NCBI GenBank assembly: GCA_015064665.1
Contig: SVRU01000099.1
Location: 1-7,422, forward strand
Source: Oscillospiraceae bacterium
Lineage (GTDB): Bacteria > Bacillota_A > Clostridia > Oscillospirales > CAG-272
Direction: 5' to 3'
Length of the DNA stretch: 7,422 bases
Position numbers and translations under genes: made by a program
The notes under the pieces: model-generated
Databases searched by the model: none
What the model saw: the letters and a program-made list of their open reading frames with translations, nothing else
What the model was told of the DNA's origin: nothing
Shown: one piece after another, positions 1-5,763 of the stretch
How positions within the stretch are numbered: the first letter of the stretch is position 1
How the letters are laid out: each line of letters starts with the position of its first letter

Positions 1-879
1 ATTCTTTCCCTTATCCATTTCTATCGCCGTAGCTCTGATAAAGTCAAGATCACCGACGATCAAAGAATAATCGAAGGTGTAGACGATATTGTGATCTATG
101 ATCTCGTAGCACATCGGAGAGATATAGCCCGTGTTGGTATCTCTGGGGCCGCCGACACCCTTTTCTTTATAAAATCCGATCTTTTCAAGGTTGTTGATGC
201 CCGAGTAAACACCAAGTCCTTTTCCCTCGTCGTTAAGCAATGCAGACCAGTTCTCTGTAGGATAAAAGAGATATGTGGGCCAGCCCTTATCGTCTCCCTT
301 ATCAAAAAGCACAGTGACGTCGTCTCCCGTGAAGGGCTTGTCTCCTACGTAAGAAACTCCCTTGTACCATTCTCCGTTTGTGTAAACGGCGGGCATCTCC
401 TGACGCCTTGCCTCATACTGAGTAGTATCGGGGCGAGCGTTGTTGAGTCGTGAGGTTACGTTGACACAGTAGCCGTCAAGACGGTACCACACCTCAAAGG
501 TGCATTCTCCGGGGTAATTATTAAGAGGCCAATGCATTGGAATGCATTTGATGTAAAGCTCGTCTTCGCTCTGCTTGAAATCCACGATCTTCGAGCGGTT
601 TCTGTAGCAATCTCCGCACTGTATGGGATTCCAGCCCAACCACTTCCAATTATCGGGCAGCGTTCCGTTGGGATTGAATGGTGTGGGATTGGCATAGAAG
701 GACATCTGCACCTGTCTGCCCCAATCGTAGCTGTTGATCATATTCTTTCCGCCGATTTCGGACAAGTGAGTCAAAGCGCCGCCAAGAGAAAGGTTTGCGC
801 CGATTTTAATATATTCGTTTTCAATGAAGATCAGATTGTCATCGGTCAAATATTCCGCAAAGTTCTTTTTGTCTGCCAT
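1..879 (-). CDS. Conserved protein of unknown function, tandem paralog, 3' part missing
   Basis: Reading the minus strand from 879 to the window edge gives 293 codons without a stop, so the gene is cut off by the left edge. It aligns without large gaps to residues 1 to about 294 of the 429-residue upstream neighbour, so roughly 135 residues should lie outside. Blocks shared with the neighbour include KNMINSYDWGRQVQMSFY (residues 46-63), the CIPMHWPLNNYPGECTFEVW stretch (112-131) and PAVYTNGEWYKGVSYVG (163-179). There is no signal peptide or membrane segment, so it is cytoplasmic. ATG codons at 888, 882 and 879 are all possible. I chose 879 because it matches the neighbour's start (MADKKNF against MEDKKNF) and sits 8 nt after AAAGGA (888-893). 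That ribosome site overlaps the neighbour's TGA stop, so translation is probably coupled. The all-beta look resembles carbohydrate-processing beta-sandwich proteins, but that is only an impression; the function is unknown. Confidence 0.85.
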   Translation of the reverse strand, partial: MADKKNFAEYLTDDNLIFIENEYIKIGANLSLGGALTHLSEIGGKNMINSYDWGRQVQMSFYANPTPFNPNGTLPDNWKWLGWNPIQCGDCYRNRSKIVDFKQSEDELYIKCIPMHWPLNNYPGECTFEVWYRLDGYCVNVTSRLNNARPDTTQYEARRQEMPAVYTNGEWYKGVSYVGDKPFTGDDVTVLFDKGDDKGWPTYLFYPTENWSALLNDEGKGLGVYSGINNLEKIGFYKEKGVGGPRDTNTGYISPMCYEIIDHNIVYTFDYSLIVGDLDFIRATAIEMDKGKN

Positions 880-892
880 CATCTTCATCCTT

Positions 893-2182
893 TCAAATTT
901 TGATAGAATAAATCTTTATATGTCCTTGGTTTTTGAATCTGAGTGAAAAACCGATAAACGAATCGGGCGCCGAGCTTACGTCAAGATAATGCATTGCTCT
1001 TTTGCCATCGCCTATGATCTGAAACGGAATCATAAAGTCGCGCGTTTTGCCCCAATGTCTCTCGTCAAGCCCCTCGTAAAGGTGACAAATGACTTCTCCT
1101 ACCATCTCGCCTTCAAGGGCGGCATCAAGAGCTATTTTCTTGCACTCATCGTTGGAAATAAACAGCGGCGGACTTTTCAATTCGCTGTCGGTGATAAAAT
1201 CAAAATCAAGGCAACCGAGAGTGGGAAAGCCGCCGTCGGTAATATTCTTGTAGTAAAAATGATCTCTGTCGCGCTCAAATGAGAAGACGCGGCGGCTCGC
1301 GGCCTTATTGAACTCATACGCCTTACCGCGAATGAAGTCAAGCTGACCGACGATAAGAGAATAATCGTAGGTGTAGACTATATTGTGATCAAGCACCTCG
1401 GGAGCAAACGGCGCCACGTAGCCCGTCTGACGGTCGCGAACCTCGCCGAAGCCCTTCTTGTCCTCAAGCCAGAAGCCAATCTTGGAGAAGCTTGTGGTGG
1501 GAATATAAATTCCGAGACCGTAATTGTCATCATTGACCAGCGCAGACCAGTTTTCTGTGGGGTAAAACTGCAGCCAAGGATAACCGAGACCGTCGTTTTT
1601 GGTCACTAATTCGGTAAGAGCGTCATCGGTAAAAGGCTTTTTACCCACGTAAGAAACACCCTTATACCATTCGCCGTTGGTGTAGACGGCGGGAAGCTCC
1701 TGCCATCTTGCCTCATGCTGTGTCTTATCCGGGCGGTTATTATTAAGCCGTGAGGTCACGTTGACGCAATACCCGTCAAGGCGGTACCACACCTCAAAGG
1801 TGCACTCACCCGGATAATTATTCAGCGGCCAGTGCATCGGGATGCACTTGACGTAGATCTCATTTTCGTCGGATCTGTATTCCAACACCTTGGAGCGGTT
1901 TTTGTAAACGTCGCCCGACTGAATTGGGTTCCAACCGATATGCTTCCATCTCTCCGCCATATCGTATCCCTCAGGCATAAAGGGAACGGGGTGATCGTAA
2001 AAGGACATCTGCACCTGTCTGCCCCAATCGTAGCTGTTGATCATATTCTTTCCGCCAATCTCCGCAAGATATGTCAAAGCACCGCCGAGAGAAATGTTTG
2101 CGCCGATTTTAATATATTCGTTTTCAATGAAGATCAGATTGTCATCGGTCAAATATTCTGCAAAGTTCTTTTTGTCTTCCAT
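893..2182 (-). CDS. Conserved protein of unknown function, likely carbohydrate-related beta-sandwich
   Basis: This is a complete 429-residue protein, first gene of the left operon, starting 4 nt after a strong AGGAGGG ribosome site (2187-2193). I do not recognise a named family. It is rich in aromatic residues and predicted strands, with no signal peptide or membrane helix, so it should be cytoplasmic. The N-terminal part (about 1-290) opens with IENEYIKIGANISLGGALTYL (19-39) and NMINSYDWGRQ (46-56), a pattern recalling the first strands of galactose-mutarotase-like proteins. Further conserved-looking blocks are GWNPIQ (83-88), PMHWPLNNYPGE (115-126), RWQELPAVYTNGEWYKGVSY (159-178) and YPTENWSALVN (207-217). 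The C-terminal part (about 300-429) ends in SFIGFSLRFKNQGHIKIYSIKI-type strands like a carbohydrate-binding beta-sandwich. An aldose-epimerase-like or glycan-binding role is inference from sequence texture and the sugar-gene context. A close paralog follows after 13 nt. Confidence 0.85.
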   Translation of the reverse strand: MEDKKNFAEYLTDDNLIFIENEYIKIGANISLGGALTYLAEIGGKNMINSYDWGRQVQMSFYDHPVPFMPEGYDMAERWKHIGWNPIQSGDVYKNRSKVLEYRSDENEIYVKCIPMHWPLNNYPGECTFEVWYRLDGYCVNVTSRLNNNRPDKTQHEARWQELPAVYTNGEWYKGVSYVGKKPFTDDALTELVTKNDGLGYPWLQFYPTENWSALVNDDNYGLGIYIPTTSFSKIGFWLEDKKGFGEVRDRQTGYVAPFAPEVLDHNIVYTYDYSLIVGQLDFIRGKAYEFNKAASRRVFSFERDRDHFYYKNITDGGFPTLGCLDFDFITDSELKSPPLFISNDECKKIALDAALEGEMVGEVICHLYEGLDERHWGKTRDFMIPFQIIGDGKRAMHYLDVSSAPDSFIGFSLRFKNQGHIKIYSIKI

Positions 2183-2192
2183 AATTCCCTCC

Positions 2193-2227
2193 TACAAAAT
2201 ACAGTTTTGTATATTTTTATTATACAA
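2193..2227 (-). promoter_or_regulatory. Overlapping inverted repeats, candidate operator
   Basis: Two interlocking inverted repeats share a half-site. The first is TTGTATA-N7-TATACAA (2207-2227), covering the -10 box. The second is TACAAAA-CTGTA-TTTTGTA (2193-2211), covering the start of transcription down to the ribosome site. The position fits repressor binding. The sequence does not look like the CG-centred LacI-type operator usual in sugar operons. The second repeat could also form a hairpin next to the ribosome site in the mRNA. Confidence 0.55.
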
Positions 2228-2247
2228 TTTAGATATCGCCTTGTCAA
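2219..2247 (-). promoter_or_regulatory. Consensus sigma-A promoter of the paralog operon
   Basis: On the minus strand, TTGACA (2242-2247) and TATAAT (2219-2224) both match consensus perfectly, with the ideal 17-nt spacer. The transcript should start near 2212, giving a leader of about 30 nt before the ATG at 2182. Such a strong promoter usually needs repression, which fits the inverted repeats lying over it. Confidence 0.88.
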
Positions 2248-2249
2248 GG
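2239..2249. promoter_or_regulatory. Palindrome over the -35 box
   Basis: The 11-bp palindrome CCTTGACAAGG (minus strand) is centred on the -35 hexamer of the paralog operon promoter, about 35 bp from the centre of the downstream inverted repeats. It may be a further operator site. It may equally be chance, since half of it is fixed by the TTGACA consensus. Confidence 0.35.
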
Positions 2250-2289
2250 ACAATGGTTATATGAATTTGCTATTTGTCTTGATTCCTTT

Positions 2290-2826
2290 TCAACGATCCG
2301 CAGACACGTCTCCGAGATCGTGAGCTTCCATTAACTTAAGAAATTCCCTCATAAAAAACGGCAGATCCTCGGGACGGCGAGACGTTACTAAATTTTCGCA
2401 AACCACAACGGGTTCGTTTACGTAAACAGCGCCGGCATTTATTAAATCGTCTTTAATTCCCGGATAACAGGTTGCCCTTCTGTTTTTTAATACCCCTGCC
2501 GAAATCAATATTTGTTGCCCGTGACAAATTGCCGCAATTGGCTTTTTATCGGCATCAAATGCCTTAACCGCTTCAATAACGGTTTGATTCTGACGTAGCT
2601 TTTCGGGGGCTGACCCTCCGGGCAAGATCAGTCCTTCATATGCGGAGACGTCAATTTCATCGACAGCAATATCAGCCATTACAGAAAAATGATATTTGGC
2701 AGTCACAGCCCTTCTTTCAAAGGACGCAACCGTAGGAACAAAGCCCTCCTCTATTACTCTGTAATAGGGATATAAAATCTCCGAATCATCACATTTATCC
2801 GCGGTAATTATCAGTATTTTTTTCAT
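2290..2826 (-). CDS. DJ-1/PfpI family protein (class I glutamine amidotransferase-like)
   Basis: This 178-residue protein has the normal length and layout for the DJ-1/PfpI superfamily, a cytoplasmic flavodoxin-like fold. It starts with a hydrophobic strand (KKILIITA, 2-9), has a glutamate at 16 (DDSEILYP) in the place of the family's conserved acidic residue, the PGG turn (69-71), and the nucleophile elbow AAICHGQQ (98-105) with Cys101 followed by His102. These are the catalytic features of the family, whose members include intracellular peptidases, glyoxalases or deglycases and stress chaperones. The exact activity cannot be told from sequence. The ATG at 2826 is preceded by AAAGG (2836-2840) with 9 nt spacing. 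It stands between two sugar operons in the same direction and is separated from both, with its own weak promoter candidate. A role against reactive sugars or aldehydes would fit the context but is inference. A broken copy of its start lies 299 bp upstream. Confidence 0.9.
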   Translation of the reverse strand: MKKILIITADKCDDSEILYPYYRVIEEGFVPTVASFERRAVTAKYHFSVMADIAVDEIDVSAYEGLILPGGSAPEKLRQNQTVIEAVKAFDADKKPIAAICHGQQILISAGVLKNRRATCYPGIKDDLINAGAVYVNEPVVVCENLVTSRRPEDLPFFMREFLKLMEAHDLGDVSADR

Positions 2827-2839
2827 CGTTCTTTACCTT
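2753..2839. repeat. Direct repeat, intact copy (start of DJ-1/PfpI gene)
   Basis: The ribosome site and first about 25 codons of the DJ-1/PfpI gene recur, in the same orientation, at 3052-3126. The core 2762-2816 against 3061-3115 has only two substitutions. The present copy contains 12 nt, including the ATG start, that are missing from the other. Confidence 0.9.
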
Positions 2840-2840
2840 T

Positions 2841-3051
2841 AAAATCAAAGTTCATAATAAAAACCGTCCTTCCGATAGAATCGATAAGTTGATTAGGGAA
2901 TTCTCAATCCCGCAAAATAATATTATCACATATGCGCCCTTAAATCAATGACAAAAACAAGCAGTTTTTAACATTTTTGATAATGTTTTGGCTAAATTGT
3001 TTGACTTTTGTTGCGAAAAATAACAAAATCTGATTGTTGGGGATTATGAAA
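2841..3051. other. AT-rich intergenic spacer
   Basis: No coding sequence, RNA gene or convincing terminator is visible here. It holds the weak promoter candidate for the DJ-1/PfpI gene, an imperfect hairpin near 2896-2911 (GGGA/TCCC core), and two AT-rich inverted repeats: 2970-2987 with 6-bp arms, and 3006-3028 with 7-bp arms TTTTGTT/AACAAAA. The spacer separates the ROK gene end from the DJ-1/PfpI gene and lies between the two copies of the direct repeat. Confidence 0.6.
2920..2948 (-). promoter_or_regulatory. Candidate promoter for the DJ-1/PfpI gene
   Basis: On the minus strand, TTGATT (2943-2948) is followed after 17 nt by TAATAT (2920-2925), each matching 4 of 6 consensus bases. Overlapping it is an alternative extended -10, TGT-GATAAT (2922-2930). 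The leader would be about 90 nt. This is moderate evidence only; read-through from the ROK operon is an alternative because no clear terminator separates them. Confidence 0.4.
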
Positions 3052-3115
3052 ATTACTATATAATAGGGATATAAAATCTCCGGATCATCGCATTTATCCG
3101 CGGTAATTATCAGTA
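3052..3115 (-). pseudogene. Fragment of DJ-1/PfpI gene 5' end
   Basis: In the frame of the neighbouring DJ-1/PfpI gene the fragment reads ILIITADKCDDPEILYPYY, differing from the intact gene (ILIITADKCDDSEILYPYY) by one Ser-to-Pro change. It has no start codon and the similarity stops after about 22 residues. It is a remnant of a local duplication rather than a separate gene. The near-identity shows that the event was recent. Confidence 0.8.
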
Positions 3116-3126
3116 TTCTTTACCTT
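3052..3126. repeat. Direct repeat, damaged copy overlapping the ROK gene end
   Basis: This is the second copy of the 2753-2839 segment, shifted by 299 bp. It lost 12 nt spanning the start codon and poly-A run, so GGTAAAGAA is joined directly to TACTGATAATTACC. That junction now supplies the last ROK codons (Gly-Lys-Glu-Tyr) and its TGA stop. Confidence 0.88.
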
Positions 3127-3961
3127 CTTTATAAATGCCGTCCATGCCCCTTTCGGCGCAGTATTTTATGCCCCATATCGGACACTTGGAGGGATCTTCC
3201 GACAGAACATAAGAGATCGGACATATCGTTTCAAAGCCCGGCTTCATCAGATCCCACGCCCTTGACACTTGTCCGCCAATAAAAAGCTTATCAAAGCCGT
3301 CCTCTTTTTGCTTGGATATTACCAGCTCTCCAAGCTGCTCACCCGTTTCAAGAAAAATCTCTGCAAGCTCTCGGGTTCCCTCTCTCGCCGCCGTTGCGAT
3401 TTCTCTGACGCCGTCGAACAAATATCCCTTTGCGCGAGCCTTATTTATAATTGCCGTTGCGGAAACGTAGTTTTCAGCGATTCCGTCCTTATAGGGCTTA
3501 TTCCACAAGGGCTTTAGCGGTGTTTTATTCTTGTTCACCTCTACCCTTCCGTCCGCAAAATGAACGTACCCAAGCCCTGTACCAAGCATAACTCCCGATA
3601 CGTTTTCATTCGAAAGAATCGAACCGCTGTAAATACCGCCCAAAATAAACGCTGTGGCATCGTGAATAAAGAAAAGCTCAGTATAAGGAAACCGTTTTTC
3701 TATCATTTCCTTCAGGCTGATTTTATACAATGATTTTAATTTGTGCTCCATAAGACCCGTTCCCGACGAAAAATCGAACGGTCCCGGAACGGATATTCCG
3801 ACACGATCGGCATTATATTTTGAAATAAATCCAAGGATTTTTTCAGGAAGATGTTCAATTCCGTCACTGTCTTTAACCGAGAATTCTCCAAACTCGGTTT
3901 CCTCACCGAAACAGCCGTATTTGACGGCTGTTCCGCCTATGTCTAAAGCCAATACGCTCAT
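3110..3961 (-). CDS. ROK family sugar kinase (probable hexokinase/mannokinase type)
   Basis: This 283-residue cytoplasmic protein has the ROK/actin-like ATPase layout: phosphate-1 motif LALDIGGTAVK (4-14), a VPGPFDFSSGTG segment (58-69), the catalytic-aspartate motif FIHDATAF (98-105, Asp101), the phosphate-2 motif MLGTGLGYVHF (125-135) and a C-terminal adenosine-type motif FIGGQVSRAW (227-236). The family transfers phosphate from ATP to a hexose. The usual ROK zinc motif CxCGxxGCxE is absent; the region has PLWNKPYKDGIAENYVSA instead. It is slightly shorter than the common ~300 residues. It follows the mannose-6-phosphate isomerase gene by 2 nt, so mannose or fructose is a likely substrate (inference). 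I chose the ATG at 3961; a TTG at 3967 would add two residues. No good ribosome site precedes either, so translation is probably coupled. The last residues (GKEY) and the stop come from a duplicated piece of the DJ-1/PfpI gene. Confidence 0.9.
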   Translation of the reverse strand: MSVLALDIGGTAVKYGCFGEETEFGEFSVKDSDGIEHLPEKILGFISKYNADRVGISVPGPFDFSSGTGLMEHKLKSLYKISLKEMIEKRFPYTELFFIHDATAFILGGIYSGSILSNENVSGVMLGTGLGYVHFADGRVEVNKNKTPLKPLWNKPYKDGIAENYVSATAIINKARAKGYLFDGVREIATAAREGTRELAEIFLETGEQLGELVISKQKEDGFDKLFIGGQVSRAWDLMKPGFETICPISYVLSEDPSKCPIWGIKYCAERGMDGIYKEGKEY

Positions 3962-3963
3962 AG

Positions 3964-5763
3964 TCAATTTTTCAAATGAGTTTTATGAACGGTAACCGTT
4001 CCAACACCCAAATTTTTAATTCTATACTCGCCAAAGCTTGCAGGAATGACCGCCATATCAAGATAGTTCATATCGTAATAAAGCGTAGGATCATTTATTG
4101 ATTCAACTCTTACCTTTTCACCGTTAACGAGAGCAAGAACGTGGAAAAGACCGTTTGTATTGTCTGTAATTTCTCTTTCAAATATAAGGTTTCTCAAAGA
4201 GAAATAAAGCAGCTCGTGTTCACCGACGACGATTTCTCTGAAGCCGTCACCCTCACGAACGAGTCCGCCGTGGTTGACCAGATTGTTCTTTACCCATTCC
4301 TTATCACGCTCTCCGCGAATAACGTCTCTGCCCATTTTCAGATGGATCGGACGAGGCAAACCGGTTGTAATATCAAGTCTCTGATAGTCGTAAAGCTTGT
4401 ACGTATAAGAGCCGACGGTAAGGCTTCCGATCTCCAAAATGACCTGATTTCTGCCCGATGCGTGAATCGTTCCCGCGGGGATCATTACCTGTGTACCCGG
4501 GATAGACGGAACTGCATTGACGTACTTTTCATAGTCCATCAGCTCATGAGTTTTTTCAACCCTTTCAGCTTCTTCAAAGAATTTCTCGCAGCTATCGGGC
4601 TCGTTAAAGCCGAGATAGGTTTTTGCGCCCTGGTCTGCTATAACAACATAATAGCTCTCGTCCTGTCTGCCAAATTCACCGTGGTTTGATACAACGTACT
4701 CTTCGCCCGGATGACATTGAATCGACATATTTCCCGAGGAATGGAAGGTATCATCGTAATTAAATCTTATAGGGAAATATCCGCCGAATTCGGTGAACGC
4801 CTTGTGTCCGAGAAGCTCTTCTCCCATTGCCTGAACGAACGTAAAGAAAGGAACCTCAAACTCACCGTCACCGAGTTTTGCAGCCAGAGAGACCTCAAGG
4901 GGGATCATATCGAATACCCATGCGCAGTTTTTCATTTCCGGAGGCAGATTTCTGAGCCTGTGGACGTAGTATCCGCCCCAAACGCCTTCAAGATATACGG
5001 GACGGCATCTGAAGGGTCTGCGGTTTAACTCTCTGAACAAGTCAAGCAACGCGGAAAACGAAAGCATCTGCATCTTTTCGGGTATATCTGCTGAAATATA
5101 ATAATCAATTTTACGTGATCTCATCATTTTCCACCGCTGTTCCATTGCAGTCTCAAAGTCCACGTAATAATTCCGACGCATCATAAGCGCATACGGAAGC
5201 TCTTCGGTTAAACCGATATTTCTGTTTTTTCCGTTTTTACAATTCAAAACAGCGGTCCTCGGTGTAACGTCCATCCAGATTCTTATATCAAAAGCATCCT
5301 GAAGAGCCTCGGAAAGAGCCCCCTTGCCGTAAACGATAATACGCTTTGCGTTTTTTATTTTTTCATTTAATTCAGCAATCTTTTCGGCATCCTGCAAACC
5401 CCTGTAGCCTTCCGTATAGCGTCTTCCGTACAAAAGCACAGGGTCAACCTCTCTGTCCTCGGGCAGATAAGGCTTTACCTTTGCGGTAATGACGTCGGAA
5501 GGAAGTAATACGTCGGTCGCATCAACAAACTCTACGTTTTTAGTCGCCAACTGTTGCTTAAGAACGTTCACAAGCGTTTCGTATTCCGCGCCGGGATAGG
5601 CATCAATACCTATTGACTTCACTCCACCGTCAAAAAGAGCGGAGATCTTTTTGGCAACGTTCAGAATCCCCGAGGTCAATTCTTTCTTCACCGATTCGGG
5701 AACTTCAATTTTATTTACAGCCGAAGGATCGGCATAAGGATAGGGATGAAACATAAAACTCAT
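3964..5763 (-). CDS. Fusion of degenerate P-loop kinase-like domain and class I mannose-6-phosphate isomerase
   Basis: This is a 599-residue cytoplasmic protein. Residues about 255-599 form a cupin class I phosphomannose isomerase, which interconverts mannose-6-phosphate and fructose-6-phosphate. Expected metal ligands are visible: Gln349 and His351 (SIQCHPGEEY), Glu369 (RQDESYYV) and His434 (IPAGTIHASG). The active-site strand LEIGSLTVGSYTYKLYDYQRLD (443-464) carries the family's arginine (462). Typical class I enzymes have about 310-390 residues, so the N-terminal ~250 are extra. That part resembles uridine-kinase-like P-loop proteins in strand order, with RRYTEGYRGLQDAEKI (114-129), a GKGAL turn (146-150) and FDIRIWMDVTPRTAVL (158-173). 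The would-be Walker A, GIDAYPGAEYETL (52-64), lacks the GKS/T, so it probably does not bind ATP in the normal way. The ATG at 5763 overlaps the upstream stop (ATGA) and follows GGAGGA (5772-5777) by 8 nt. It is the middle gene of the operon. Confidence 0.9.
   Translation of the reverse strand: MSFMFHPYPYADPSAVNKIEVPESVKKELTSGILNVAKKISALFDGGVKSIGIDAYPGAEYETLVNVLKQQLATKNVEFVDATDVLLPSDVITAKVKPYLPEDREVDPVLLYGRRYTEGYRGLQDAEKIAELNEKIKNAKRIIVYGKGALSEALQDAFDIRIWMDVTPRTAVLNCKNGKNRNIGLTEELPYALMMRRNYYVDFETAMEQRWKMMRSRKIDYYISADIPEKMQMLSFSALLDLFRELNRRPFRCRPVYLEGVWGGYYVHRLRNLPPEMKNCAWVFDMIPLEVSLAAKLGDGEFEVPFFTFVQAMGEELLGHKAFTEFGGYFPIRFNYDDTFHSSGNMSIQCHPGEEYVVSNHGEFGRQDESYYVVIADQGAKTYLGFNEPDSCEKFFEEAERVEKTHELMDYEKYVNAVPSIPGTQVMIPAGTIHASGRNQVILEIGSLTVGSYTYKLYDYQRLDITTGLPRPIHLKMGRDVIRGERDKEWVKNNLVNHGGLVREGDGFREIVVGEHELLYFSLRNLIFEREITDNTNGLFHVLALVNGEKVRVESINDPTLYYDMNYLDMAVIPASFGEYRIKNLGVGTVTVHKTHLKN

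Noticed and set aside
1832..2323. Open frame of 163 codons on the plus strand, with a similar one at 532-903
   Set aside because: Both lie antisense to the paralog genes. They resemble each other only because the genes beneath them do, and neither has a good ribosome site.
2970..2987. Hairpin AACATT/AATGTT as a terminator after the ROK operon
   Set aside because: The stem is six mostly A-T pairs. On the minus strand it is followed by A residues, not a U-tract, so it does not fit an intrinsic terminator for these genes.
3006..3028. Inverted repeat TTTTGTT/AACAAAA as a terminator or operator
   Set aside because: It has a single G-C pair, a 9-nt loop and no U-tract, and it is not placed over a credible promoter.
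3002..3030. Plus-strand promoter (TTGACT, 17 nt, CAAAAT)
   Set aside because: The -10 is poor and it would transcribe antisense into the ROK gene with no plus-strand gene downstream. AT-rich spacers give such matches by chance.
2753..3126. The 65-87 bp direct repeats as a mobile-element target duplication
   Set aside because: The repeats are too long for a target-site duplication, and the DNA between them has no transposase or terminal inverted repeats. It also contains the DJ-1/PfpI gene's own upstream region.
3962..3967. TTG start for the ROK kinase, overlapping the isomerase stop
   Set aside because: The ATG two codons later gives the normal ROK beginning (MSVLALDIGGT). The TTG has no supporting ribosome site.
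4141..4689. Open frame of 182 codons on the plus strand
   Set aside because: It is antisense to the cupin domain of the isomerase, where the metal-binding motifs prove the minus-strand frame.
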